64,000 nucleotides of DNA, from assembly GCF_900107045.1 (NCBI RefSeq), contig NZ_FNON01000009.1, forward strand, positions 1 to 64,000, in the 5' to 3' direction. Origin of the DNA: Amycolatopsis xylanica. GTDB lineage: Bacteria > Actinomycetota > Actinomycetes > Mycobacteriales > Pseudonocardiaceae. The notes beneath the pieces are model-generated. The model did no database searches and was not told where the DNA came from. It worked only from the letters and a program-made list of their open reading frames with translations. Position numbers and translations under genes: made by a program. Below are positions 34,921 through 42,622 of this stretch, one piece after another; position 1 is the stretch's first letter; the number at the start of each line of letters is the position of its first letter.

Positions 34921-34973
34921 CGCACAAAAGCCCCGTTTGTCACGCTCAAGGTGACGAACGGGGCTTTTGTGCG
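34921..34973. repeat. 23-bp-arm palindrome, GTCAC-GCTCAAG-GTGAC core
   Basis: Arms of 23 bp with one G-T wobble, beginning CGCACAAAAGCCCCG, enclosing GCTCAAG. It shares the GTCAC/GTGAC core with 10859-10903. With its poly-T arm it is a good terminator for the ALF-lectin gene, 45 bp upstream. Confidence 0.85.
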
Positions 34974-35050
34974 ATGGCGTGTGAAGTGAGGGGCCGTTGG
35001 GTGCGTAGTAAGCACTCGGGGCACCCTCACCGCGCGATCAGCTGAGGGCT

Positions 35051-35103
35051 GTGCGAGTGGTAACTCTGCTGCGTCTAACGGAGCGGAGTTACCACTCGCG
35101 CAC
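35051..35103. repeat. palindrome with GTCTAAC loop
   Basis: Arms GTGCGAGTGGTAACTC and its near complement (one mismatch) plus inner GCT/AGC. It shares the GCGAGTGG outer arm and CTAAC loop with 10741-10787. Confidence 0.8.
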
Positions 35104-35161
35104 ACCTTTTCGTCCGCTGGCTGCGGTTGATCAACCCGTTTGCTCGGCCAGGGCGAGGTGC

Positions 35162-35204
35162 CTGAGGAGGAAATGCGTCGTTCAACGCCCCAAATCCTCC
35201 TCAG
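35162..35204. repeat. palindrome with GCGTCGTTCAACGC core
   Basis: CTGAGGAGGA / TCCTCCTCAG arms (10 bp) around a mismatched segment and an inner GCGT/ACGC hairpin. The core matches the palindrome at 42469-42513. It lies 23 bp past the stop of the NUDIX fusion gene. Confidence 0.75.
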
Positions 35205-35226
35205 TCAAGCTGCTTGTCTTGTGTGC

Positions 35227-36096
35227 TCACGAGCCTCGGCCGAGTAAGGCCAAGAGGGCGCCCGGTCCCAGGACCGAGGCGCCCTCTGCCGTCACCCGGG
35301 CCTTGAGTTCGCGGTCGGCCGTGACCACGACGACGTGGTCCTGCGGCCGCGAGGTGACCGACTCCCGCGCCACCTCGACGATCTTCGAGTCGCCATCGCT
35401 GGGCGCCGCGACAACCGCGACCTCGTCGACCCGCTCCACGCCTCGCGCCTGGCCTTCGACGACCAGGATGACGCGCGGCCACCACGTCCAGTCGCCGTCC
35501 ATCGGCAGGCCGGCGTCAGCGGCGGAAATCCCTGACACGGCAAGGCGGGCGAGTTTGTCGCGGAGCCTGACGGCCGCGCCGTGGCGGTCGCGCCACCAGC
35601 CGTCGGGGCGGGAGCCGACGACGTTCGCGCCGTCGACGATCAGGACCAGCTCACGGCCCACCTGCGAGTGCAGCGAGGGCCAGGCGAGCGCGAAATCCTT
35701 GTGCAGCCGGTAATCCGTGACCTTCGGCGGCGGCACCCAGGCCAGCTCCGAGCTTTCCGAGTTGGCGACGCGCTCGTTGACCGGCTTCGTGACCGTCGCC
35801 AATACCGTGGTGTAGCGCCAGTTTCCATGGTCCACTGTGGACTGGCAGGCCAGGTTCAAGGCGTCGGCCGGGATCTCGGCTTCTTCCCAGGCCTCGCGGA
35901 TCGCCGTGTCACGCGGGTGCTCCCCCGCCTCCACCGCGCCGCCGGGGATCGCCCAGGTGCGGCCGTGGTGCACCCACCACGCGCGCCGCTGGAGCAGGAC
36001 GCCTCGTTCGGGATCGGTCAGCAGCAGCCCGGCCGCGCCGTGACGCCCCCAGTGCCGATGGCCGTGACCACAGCGCACGAAACCGTTGGCGTCCAT
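35227..36096 (-). CDS. NUDIX hydrolase fused to a NYN/PIN-like nuclease domain
   Basis: The 289-residue protein joins two enzymes. Residues ~15-140 are a NUDIX hydrolase with the box around GGAVEAGEHPRDTAIREAWEEA (G-x5-E-x7-R-E-x2-E-E, metal-binding Glu residues intact). Residues ~150-289 start with LVLIVDGANVVGSRPDGWWR and end VVVVTADRELKARV, the Asp pattern of NYN/YacP-type PIN nucleases. A combined nucleotide-sanitising and RNA-processing role is possible. It lies 4 bp after the glucokinase gene and ends its operon. The symbol is left blank because the fusion has no fixed name. Confidence 0.82.
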   Translation of the reverse strand: MDANGFVRCGHGHRHWGRHGAAGLLLTDPERGVLLQRRAWWVHHGRTWAIPGGAVEAGEHPRDTAIREAWEEAEIPADALNLACQSTVDHGNWRYTTVLATVTKPVNERVANSESSELAWVPPPKVTDYRLHKDFALAWPSLHSQVGRELVLIVDGANVVGSRPDGWWRDRHGAAVRLRDKLARLAVSGISAADAGLPMDGDWTWWPRVILVVEGQARGVERVDEVAVVAAPSDGDSKIVEVARESVTSRPQDHVVVVTADRELKARVTAEGASVLGPGALLALLGRGS

Positions 36097-36100
36097 GGCC

Positions 36101-37069
36101 TCAGCCTGTCACACCGACCTGCCGCTCGGCAGCCTCCTCGAAGGCTACGGCCGCGGCGCCGACCAGCGCCGTGTCGGCGCCGAGCTGCGCGGTGCGGATC
36201 CGGGCCAGCGGGCGGTGGCCCGCGCCGGTGATGAGACCCGAGTAGTGCTCGCGGGCCTCGTCGAGGAACAGCGGGGCCGACTCGGACACGCCGCCCGCGA
36301 TCACCATGACCTCGGGGTCGAACACGTCCGCGACCAGCGCGAGGCCCTCGCCGAGCCACTTCGCCAGCTCGGCGAGCGCGCGCTGGGCGACCGGGTCGCC
36401 GTCGCGGGCGGCGCCGGCGACGCGCCTGCCGGTGACCGAGCCGGGGTCGCCCGCGGTCTCCCTGGCCAGCACGGTCGACCGGCCGGGATGCCTGGCGAGC
36501 AGCTCGACGGCGGTCGCCGCGAGCGCCGTCCCGCTGCAGTAGCGCTCCCAGCAGCCGTACTTCCCGCACGGGCACGCGCGCCCGCCGGGCACCACGGTCA
36601 GGTGGCCGAGCTCGGGGGCGACGCCGTGCGCGCCGCGGTAGATCTTGCCGTTCAGCAGCAGCCCGGCGCCGATTCCCGTGCCCAGCGCCACCAGCACGGC
36701 CACGCTCGACCCGCGCGCGGCGCCGAAGCGGTGCTCGCCGACGGCCGCGGCGTTCGCGTCGTGCTCGAGGGTGACCGGCAGGCCGACGCGCTTGGCGATG
36801 CGGTCGCCCACCGGGGCGCCGCGCCAGGCGAGATGCGGCGCGAACATGACCGATCGGCGATCCGAGGCCACGAACCCGGCGACGGCGAGGCCGACGGCCG
36901 CCACCTCGTGCCGGTTGCGCAGATCCTCGATCACCCCGGCGATCGCGTCTTCGAGCGCGTTCTCGCCACTCGGGGTGGCCACCCGGCAGGTGTCCAGCAA
37001 CGAACCCTGCTCGTCGACCACCCCGGCGCGCACGCTGGTCCCGCCGACATCAACACCTATCGCCAGCAC
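36101..37069 (-). CDS. glk: ROK-family glucokinase
   Basis: The 322-residue sugar kinase has the ATP-binding IGVDVGGTSVRAGVV, the sugar-binding EHDANAAAVGE with catalytic Asp, LGTGIGAGLL, and the ROK zinc motif CPCGKYGCWE after GHLTV. It phosphorylates glucose to glucose 6-phosphate. The GTG start follows the previous stop without a gap (TGAGTG). It is part of a seven-gene minus-strand operon. A fructokinase or N-acetyl-sugar kinase is a less likely reading. Confidence 0.88.
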   Translation of the reverse strand: MLAIGVDVGGTSVRAGVVDEQGSLLDTCRVATPSGENALEDAIAGVIEDLRNRHEVAAVGLAVAGFVASDRRSVMFAPHLAWRGAPVGDRIAKRVGLPVTLEHDANAAAVGEHRFGAARGSSVAVLVALGTGIGAGLLLNGKIYRGAHGVAPELGHLTVVPGGRACPCGKYGCWERYCSGTALAATAVELLARHPGRSTVLARETAGDPGSVTGRRVAGAARDGDPVAQRALAELAKWLGEGLALVADVFDPEVMVIAGGVSESAPLFLDEAREHYSGLITGAGHRPLARIRTAQLGADTALVGAAAVAFEEAAERQVGVTG

Positions 37070-37498
37070 TCAGTTCTCCCGATCCGGCTGCCACTCGTCC
37101 CGTCTGCGCACGGCGATGTGCTGTACCCGGACGGACGGTACTGGATCATCATGCGCGGCTCCCGGCTTGGCCGCCGGTTGGAAGCCGGGCATGTGCACGC
37201 CGCCCTCGGGCTCCCACCGGTCCGCCAGCACGGCCCTGAGCAGCGCGATCAGCTGCGCGGCCTGCTCCATGAGCTTGGCGGCGAACTCGGGCCGCTCCCC
37301 CTTGACCACGGCGACGAGCGCGCACAGCGGGCACCACCCGCAGTCGCCCGCCTCGTGCGGCTTCTGCTCGGTTTCGGGGCCGTGACCCGCGGAGATGATC
37401 CCCTCCAGCCACGGCGCCGCGCGTTCGATGACCATCTCGACGAGCAGCCGGATCTCTTCGGCCAGGCTCGTCGCCTGGTAGGTGTCCTGCTCGGTCAC
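37070..37498 (-). CDS. conserved hypothetical protein, Rv2183c-like position
   Basis: The 142-residue soluble protein has a helical N-terminal half (SLAEEIRLLVEMVIERAAPW), a possible metal motif GDCGWCPLCALVAV with three cysteines, and a flexible C-terminus. It starts in a GTGA overlap with the ArsA-like gene and abuts the glucokinase gene. In M. tuberculosis Rv2183c has the same place next to the Rv2184c ATPase. Function unknown; a partner of the ATPase is plausible. Confidence 0.78.
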   Translation of the reverse strand: MTEQDTYQATSLAEEIRLLVEMVIERAAPWLEGIISAGHGPETEQKPHEAGDCGWCPLCALVAVVKGERPEFAAKLMEQAAQLIALLRAVLADRWEPEGGVHMPGFQPAAKPGAAHDDPVPSVRVQHIAVRRRDEWQPDREN

Positions 37499-38640
37499 GG
37501 GCGCCTCCGGTCGGCGGACAGTGACACCACCAGCCCCGCTGCGTCGGACTCGGCTCCGGTGATGCGACACGGGCGCAGCAAAGCGGGCAGTGCGATGAGA
37601 CGGCGGAAGCCGTCGACGGTGATGGCGAGGTCGTCGTCGACCCGCGCGAGATCGAGTGCGGTGTCCCTGCCCAGCGGTAACGCTACCCGCAGCGTGTATC
37701 CACCGTCCACTTCGGACACTTTGAGCAGCGGCGTGATGCCTGATCCATTGCCGGACAAGGGATCGCCGCCATGATAGAGCTCGGCCGCGATCTCCAGCAA
37801 CGCGGGCAGCCCGACCGGCTCGACCGCGCGGTGCTCGACCGCGCGGATCAGCCCTGATCCGAGCCCGGCCGCGTCGAGTTCGGCGAGCACCTCGTCCTGC
37901 TGGTTGCGCCTGGTCCGCATCCAGTTGGCGGCGGAGCCACGCCAGATCCCCGGCGCGGGCATCAGCCGGTTGGCGATCATGCCGTCGACCCGGATCCCGC
38001 GCAGCGCAAGGGAACTGAGCGTGCGGCGGGCCTCGGCGACGACCACGCGTTCCGGCGTCAGCACCAGCCGGACGGTGGTGATCGTCGGGTCGGTGAGCAG
38101 CGCGCGCAGCGACTCCAGATGCCTGCCGAGCCTCCGGACGGCGTCGGCGGTGCCGGACCATCGTTTGCGGCCGAACAACCGCGTCAAGTAGCCGGAAATC
38201 GCCTCGGGCAGCGCGAGCAGGCGCAGCGTCTCGGCGGTCGGGCCGCAGTCGACGACGATCGTGTCCCACGGGCCGGTCTCCGCCAGCCGCTGCACCTCGG
38301 TGAGCGCGAGCACCTCGTCGACGCCGGGCAGCACGGTCAGCTCTTCGGCGTCGAGCTGGTCGATCCCGGCGCCGGACAGCATCGACCTCAGCTGCCCGCG
38401 CAGGTCCTGCCAGGCGGTGTCGACCAGCCCGCGCGAGTCGATCTGGGCGGCGTGCAGCAGCGCGTCCACTTCGGACGGCTCGGCGCCGAGTGACACGCCG
38501 AAAGCGTCGCCGAGCGAGTGCGCGGGGTCCGTCGAGACCACCAGCGTCTTCCTGCCGCGCCCGGCGAGCGCCGCGGCGGTCGCCGCGGCCAGGGTCGTCT
38601 TACCGACACCCCCTTTGCCGGTGAACAGGAGAATCCGCAC
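37495..38640 (-). CDS. ArsA/GET3-like anion-transporting ATPase
   Basis: The 381-residue P-loop ATPase of the ArsA family opens with ILLFTGKGGVGKTTLAAAT (deviant Walker A GKGGVGKT at residues 8-15), then STDPAHSLGDAFG and VDCGPTAETLRL, the switch and metal sites. It lacks the second ATPase half of arsenite pump ArsA. Actinobacterial homologues such as Rv2184c are not arsenic genes; their client is unknown. The GTG start shares one base with the SRPBCC gene stop. It is encoded beside two SRPBCC lipid-binding proteins, hinting at a lipid or membrane-protein role. Confidence 0.85.
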   Translation of the reverse strand: MRILLFTGKGGVGKTTLAAATAAALAGRGRKTLVVSTDPAHSLGDAFGVSLGAEPSEVDALLHAAQIDSRGLVDTAWQDLRGQLRSMLSGAGIDQLDAEELTVLPGVDEVLALTEVQRLAETGPWDTIVVDCGPTAETLRLLALPEAISGYLTRLFGRKRWSGTADAVRRLGRHLESLRALLTDPTITTVRLVLTPERVVVAEARRTLSSLALRGIRVDGMIANRLMPAPGIWRGSAANWMRTRRNQQDEVLAELDAAGLGSGLIRAVEHRAVEPVGLPALLEIAAELYHGGDPLSGNGSGITPLLKVSEVDGGYTLRVALPLGRDTALDLARVDDDLAITVDGFRRLIALPALLRPCRITGAESDAAGLVVSLSADRRRP

Positions 38641-39080
38641 TAGGCGAGACTCTCCACGCGCTTCTTCAGCTCCTTGAGCGCGGTGTCCATGACCATCTTC
38701 TCGGCCTTGCGGCGCAGCAGCCCGATCATCGGGAGCGCGAGCTCGACCGACAGCGTGTACGTCACCTTGGTGCCGTCGCCGGACGGCTCGAGCTGGTAGC
38801 GCCCGTTCTGGGCCTTCTGCATCTGGCCCTTGACCAGGTGCCAGCTGACGGCCAGGCCGTCGGCGTCCCAGTCGTACTCCAGCGTGTAGACGTCCTTGAT
38901 CGGACCGGCGTCGAGGGTCAGCCGCACCTGGTGGGGCTTCCCTGCCTCGTCTTCGGCGAGGACCTCGGTCTCTCGCACCGCCTTGGCCCATTTCGGATAC
39001 TCGGGGAAGTCGGCGATCACCGCCATGACCCGATCGGGCGACGCGGCTACCTCGATGGACTGCGTGGACTGCTCGGCCAT
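38640..39080 (-). CDS. SRPBCC (START-like) protein, Rv2185c/TB16.3-like
   Basis: The 146-residue protein is a polyketide-cyclase/START-type hydrophobic-ligand binder: IEVAASPDRVMAVIADFPEY at the N-terminus, central strands VRLTLDAGPIKDVYTLEYDW and VSWHLVKGQMQKAQNGRYQL, and a C-terminal helix. It matches TB16.3 (Rv2185c) by sequence pattern and position. The family binds lipids or isoprenoid intermediates. It lies 27 bp after the phosphoesterase gene and overlaps the ATPase gene by one base. No ribosome site precedes the ATG. Confidence 0.85.
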   Translation of the reverse strand: MAEQSTQSIEVAASPDRVMAVIADFPEYPKWAKAVRETEVLAEDEAGKPHQVRLTLDAGPIKDVYTLEYDWDADGLAVSWHLVKGQMQKAQNGRYQLEPSGDGTKVTYTLSVELALPMIGLLRRKAEKMVMDTALKELKKRVESLA

Positions 39081-39107
39081 GGGTGGAAGAGTAACCGTTC
39101 CGGCTAG

Positions 39108-39896
39108 TCACCAACGAAGCACGTAGGGCAGTTCTGTCTCCTTGAAGTGACCCACGTTACGGCACTCGGTCCTGCCGAGACGCCTCCTCGCTGACAGCGG
39201 CTGGTGCACGTGGCCGAAGACCGACCAGCGGGGTTGCTGAATCGTGATCAGCTCGCGCAGCGCGGCCGAGCCGAGCTCGTGGCGTTTGGCCACCACGTCG
39301 TAGGTCAGCTCGGGCACCGCGGGCGGGATGTGGGTGCAGAGCACGTCGACCTCGCCCAGCTCGGCGACGTCGGCGTCGAAGTCCTCGTGCGTGCGCAGGT
39401 AGGGCCGCCAGCCGCCGCCCTTGCGCGGCACGACGCCCTTCGGCAGCAGCGCGCCGCCGACGAAACCGCACCTCAGGCCGCCGATGTCGACCGTCTCGCC
39501 GTCCAGGACGTGGACGCCGTCGCGGGCGAACTCGTGCCAGAGCGCGGGGGTGTCGACGTTGCCGGGGGTGGCGTAGGTCGGCACGGGCATGGCGGCGAAC
39601 AGGGCCGCGTACTGGGCGCGGATGGCCTCGTCGACGGCCGCCGCCGGGTCTTCGAGGGTGGCCCAGAGCGAGCGGGAGTACGCGATCGTCTCGTCGCGGG
39701 TGCCCTCCCGGCGCAGCCGCGCGAACGTGGCCACGTTCTCGGCGCCGAACAACGCGCCCATGATGCCCTTGTCGTGCTGGTGGTAGTCGACGAAATCGAC
39801 CAGGTCACCGAGCACGATCAGCGCGTCGGCGCCGTCACCGGCCCGCTTGAGCGCCTCGTTGTTGCCATGGACGTCCGATACGACGTGAACCCGCAT
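39108..39896 (-). CDS. metallophosphoesterase
   Basis: The 262-residue calcineurin-like phosphoesterase has the metal-binding blocks VVSDVHGNNEAL, VLGDLVDFVD, GNVDTP (GN-x-D-type), LCTHIPPAVP and FGHVHQPLS. It would cleave a phosphomono- or diester in the cytosol; the substrate is not indicated. AAGGGGA precedes the ATG. It follows an SRPBCC gene by 8 bp and precedes another by 27 bp. Confidence 0.9.
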   Translation of the reverse strand: MRVHVVSDVHGNNEALKRAGDGADALIVLGDLVDFVDYHQHDKGIMGALFGAENVATFARLRREGTRDETIAYSRSLWATLEDPAAAVDEAIRAQYAALFAAMPVPTYATPGNVDTPALWHEFARDGVHVLDGETVDIGGLRCGFVGGALLPKGVVPRKGGGWRPYLRTHEDFDADVAELGEVDVLCTHIPPAVPELTYDVVAKRHELGSAALRELITIQQPRWSVFGHVHQPLSARRRLGRTECRNVGHFKETELPYVLRW

Positions 39897-39904
39897 ACTT
39901 CCCC

Positions 39905-40339
39905 TTATACGGCGTGGGCGGGCGGAACACCCGGCTCACGGCCATCTTCCAAGATCTCCTTGAGGCCCAGCGCGATGCCCTTGGCCGCGCGGGCCCTGCG
40001 GTCGAACTCCTGGCGGAGCTTGCGCGGGCTGAGCGCGGGCCCCTCCGGGGAGGCGCGCAGGAAGTAGTGCAGCAGGGTGCCGTCGAGCATCGGCTCCAGC
40101 CAGATCTCCATGGTGCCGACCAGCGCGCCGCGCACGGTCCACCGGAGCCCCTCGTCGCCGCGGTCGGTGTAGACCTCGAGCACCAGGTCGGGCCAATATC
40201 GGGACCACGAGCGCGGATCCGCGAAAGCCGCCTTCACCGTGCCGGCCGGTACCGCGAGAAAGGTTTCGTCGACGATGTCGATCGCGCTAGCTTCAGCCAC
40301 GAAATGGAGAATGTCATGGGCGCGGTCGTGCATCCGCAT
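39905..40339 (-). CDS. second SRPBCC (START-like) protein, Rv2186c position
   Basis: The 144-residue START-like protein has VDETFLAVPAGTVKAAFADP, the strand SRYWPDLVLEVYTDRGDEGL, and a C-terminal helix LRQEFDRRARAAKGIALGLK. It is a paralogue of the 38640-39080 protein by fold only. The ATG at 40339 is chosen because AAGG lies 8 nt upstream; two other ATG codons are within 6 nt. It heads the minus-strand operon and is divergent from fadD15, sharing a short promoter region. Confidence 0.8.
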   Translation of the reverse strand: MRMHDRAHDILHFVAEASAIDIVDETFLAVPAGTVKAAFADPRSWSRYWPDLVLEVYTDRGDEGLRWTVRGALVGTMEIWLEPMLDGTLLHYFLRASPEGPALSPRKLRQEFDRRARAAKGIALGLKEILEDGREPGVPPAHAV

Positions 40340-40371
40340 CAGCATGGCCTTATGGTGACCCGCACGCTAAG

Positions 40372-40386
40372 TTAACCGGCGGGTAA
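40372..40386. promoter_or_regulatory. near-palindrome TTAACCGGCGGGTAA upstream of fadD15
   Basis: A 15-bp inverted repeat with one mismatched pair sits 28 bp before the fadD15 GTG and 32 bp before the divergent SRPBCC start. Similar TTACC-GGTAA symmetrical sites serve TetR-type fatty-acid regulators in actinomycetes. The identity of the regulator is unknown. Confidence 0.4.
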
Positions 40387-40414
40387 CAGCTCGCGTTTGA
40401 ACACGGAGGTCCAC

Positions 40415-42214
40415 GTGCGCGAATACAGCGCTCCCGCCACTCGCCCGGTCGCGGATGAAGAGAACCTCGCGGACGTTGTGTGGGCGAACGCCGAGCGTTT
40501 CGCCGATCTCGTCAGCTTCCGCCGCCAGGTCGACGGCACCTGGCTGGACGTCACCGCCGCCGAATTCGCCGCCCAGGTGGCCGCGGTGGCCAAGGGCCTG
40601 GTCAAGTCCGGCCTGGAGGTCGGCGACCGGGTCGGCCTGATGTCCAAGACCCGGTACGAGTGGACGCTGATCGACTTCGCGATCTGGGCGGCGGGCTGCG
40701 TCACCGTCCCGATCTACGACACCTCGTCGGCCGAGCAGGTGCACTGGATCCTGTCGGACTCCGCCGCCAAGGCCGTCTTCGTCGAGACCGACGACCACCG
40801 CGCGACGCTGGAGAGCGTCATCGAGCGGCTCGACGGGCTGGACAACACCTTCCAGATCGAGTCGGCCGAGAAGCCCGCCATCGAGGTGCTCAACGCGATC
40901 GGCGTCAGCCTCACCGACGACGAGCTGCACGCCCGCCGCCGCGCGGTGAAGTCGAGCGAACTCGCCACGATCGTCTACACCTCGGGCACCACCGGGCGCC
41001 CCAAGGGCGTCGAGCTGACCCACAAGAACCTGCTCTCGGAGATCCGCGGCGCGGTCGAGGCGTTCCCCGACCTGATGGAGCAGGGCAACTCGCTGCTGGT
41101 GTTCCTGCCCCTGGCCCACGTGCTGGCGCGCGCGATCGCGGTGACGGCGCTGAGCACCCGCGTGACGCTCGGGCACACCGCGGACGTCAAGAACCTGGTC
41201 GCCGACCTCGGCACGTTCCGCCCGACCTTCGTGGTCGCGGTGCCGCGCGTGTTCGAGAAGGTCTACAACAGCGCGAAGCAGAAGGCGCACGGCGACGGCA
41301 AGGGCAAGATCTTCGACGCCGCCGAGGCCACCGCCGTCGCCTACAGCGAGGCGGAGGCGGCGGGCAGCATCGGGCTCGGCCTGCGGCTCAAGCACACGCT
41401 GTTCGACAAGCTCGTCTACGCCAAGCTGCGCGCGGCGCTCGGCGGCCGCTGCATCGCGGCCGTCTCCGGCGGCGCCCCGCTGGGCGCGCGGCTCGCGCAC
41501 TTCTTCCGCGGCATCGGCGTGCCGGTGTTCGAGGGCTACGGCCTCACCGAGACCTCGGCGGCCGCGCACGTCAACACGCGCACCGCGTTCCGGGTCGGCA
41601 CCGTCGGCAAGCCCGTCGCGGGCACCTCGTGCCGGATCGCCGACGACGGAGAGATCCTGCTCAAGGGCGACGTCGTCTTCGGCGCGTACTACAACAACGA
41701 GGCGGCGACCGCCGAGTCGCTCAACGACGGCTGGTTCCACACCGGCGACATCGGCGAGCTGTCCGACGACGGCTTCCTCAAGATCACCGGGCGCAAGAAG
41801 GAGATCATCGTCACCGCGGGCGGCAAGAACGTCGCGCCGTCCGGCCTCGAGGACACGATGAAGGCCAGCCCGCTGATCAGCCAGGCCATGGTGGTCGGCG
41901 ACCAGCGCCCGTTCATCGGCGCGCTGGTGACCATCGACGAGGAGTACTTCCCGACCTGGAAGTCCCAGCACGGCAAGGACTCCGGCGCGTCGGTGGCCGA
42001 CCTGGCCGACGACGAGGACCTGCGTGCCGAGGTGCAGACGGCGGTCGACCAGGCCAACCTCGCGGTGTCGAAGGCCGAGGCGATCAAGAAGTTCACGATC
42101 CTCGCCAACGACTTCACCGAAGCGGGCGGGGAGATCACGCCGAGCCTCAAGCTCAAGCGCAACGTGGTCAGCAAGAACTACGCCCTCGACATCGAGGCGC
42201 TCTACAAGAAGTAA
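40415..42214 (+). CDS. fadD15: long-chain fatty-acid-CoA ligase, FadD15-like
   Basis: The 599-residue AMP-forming ligase activates fatty acids via acyl-adenylate. Motifs: IVYTSGTTGRPKG for ATP, YGLTETSAAAHVNTR for the A5 adenine site, GWFHTGDIGELSDDGFLKITGRKK for the hinge, and SLKLKRNVV for A10 catalytic Lys near the C-terminus. The GTG at 40415 has GGAGG at a 5-nt spacing; a TTG 18 nt earlier is less likely. Homology and divergent position against the SRPBCC operon match M. tuberculosis fadD15 (Rv2187). Confidence 0.9.
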   Translation: MREYSAPATRPVADEENLADVVWANAERFADLVSFRRQVDGTWLDVTAAEFAAQVAAVAKGLVKSGLEVGDRVGLMSKTRYEWTLIDFAIWAAGCVTVPIYDTSSAEQVHWILSDSAAKAVFVETDDHRATLESVIERLDGLDNTFQIESAEKPAIEVLNAIGVSLTDDELHARRRAVKSSELATIVYTSGTTGRPKGVELTHKNLLSEIRGAVEAFPDLMEQGNSLLVFLPLAHVLARAIAVTALSTRVTLGHTADVKNLVADLGTFRPTFVVAVPRVFEKVYNSAKQKAHGDGKGKIFDAAEATAVAYSEAEAAGSIGLGLRLKHTLFDKLVYAKLRAALGGRCIAAVSGGAPLGARLAHFFRGIGVPVFEGYGLTETSAAAHVNTRTAFRVGTVGKPVAGTSCRIADDGEILLKGDVVFGAYYNNEAATAESLNDGWFHTGDIGELSDDGFLKITGRKKEIIVTAGGKNVAPSGLEDTMKASPLISQAMVVGDQRPFIGALVTIDEEYFPTWKSQHGKDSGASVADLADDEDLRAEVQTAVDQANLAVSKAEAIKKFTILANDFTEAGGEITPSLKLKRNVVSKNYALDIEALYKK

Positions 42215-42222
42215 GGGTCGCG

Positions 42223-42273
42223 ATAAAGCGGGCTTTATCCCGGGCGCTCTTCCCGGGATAAAGCCCGCTTTAT
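42223..42273 (+). terminator. 22-bp-arm palindrome after fadD15
   Basis: Perfect 22-bp arms (ATAAAGCGGGCTTTATCCCG...) enclose a 7-nt loop CGCTCTT. Each arm contains its own ATAAAGC-GCTTTAT palindrome, so the RNA can form one long or two short hairpins. It lies 8 bp after the fadD15 stop. Confidence 0.8.
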
Positions 42274-42309
42274 CCCGGACTCGCCCGTGTCAGGAGCGTA
42301 GTCCGGCTT

Positions 42310-42419
42310 GAGTGAGGGCCCACTTCGCCCCGATTCGTGGGGTGAGGGCCTGGTTCGACCGTATACGTGGGTGAGGGAGGCCCTGAGCCGCTCGGCTCGG
42401 GTGAGGGAGGCCCTCACTG
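42310..42419. repeat. four-unit GTGAGGG block
   Basis: GTGAGGG starts at 42312, 42342, 42371 and 42401. The last two units read GTGAGGGAGGCCCT(C/G)A as in the 15588-15694 block; the first two are diverged. The 29-30-bp period matches the other block. Confidence 0.7.
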
Positions 42420-42468
42420 ACGCCGAGCGTGGATGAAGGCTCCCCTCATACCTGGGCCCTAGCGCCTG

Positions 42469-42513
42469 GGTGAGTGTCGTTTGCGTCGTTCAACGCCGCA
42501 AACAGCACTCACC
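42469..42513. repeat. palindrome with GCGTCGTTCAACGC core
   Basis: GGTGAGTG / CACTCACC and GTTTGC-type arms with small mismatches around GCGTCGTTCAACGC. The core also occurs at 35162-35204. Confidence 0.75.
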
Positions 42514-42622
42514 TCGACCCCGAACGACCCCTGTACCTGGTCAAGCGGGTTGACTGTGCGGGTTTTGAGGCGTTCAACGACGCATTTCCACCACAGGCAC
42601 CCCGGCCGTGCCGAGCAAACGC

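Larger units (their letters stand above)
34876..35226. other. 351-bp gap with three palindromes
   Basis: Convergent junction between the ALF-lectin gene and the NUDIX fusion gene. It holds three large palindromes, listed separately, and no credible reading frame. Confidence 0.6.
42215..42622. other. 408-bp gap with terminator palindrome and repeat blocks
   Basis: Convergent junction between fadD15 and the flavin monooxygenase. It contains a 22-bp-arm palindrome, a GTGAGGGAGGCCCT block and a GCGTCGTTCAACGC palindrome (listed). A degenerate third palindrome, GCGTTCAACGACGC at 42569-42582, is too imperfect to list. No gene. Confidence 0.6.

Noticed and set aside
37495-39114. Long frame including both the SRPBCC and ArsA regions
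   Set aside because: The ATPase has a conserved N-terminus at 38640 and the upstream part is an out-of-phase reading of the SRPBCC gene.
40480-42261. 593-codon frame in another phase of fadD15
   Set aside because: Arg-rich shadow; the FadD15 frame has all adenylate-forming motifs.
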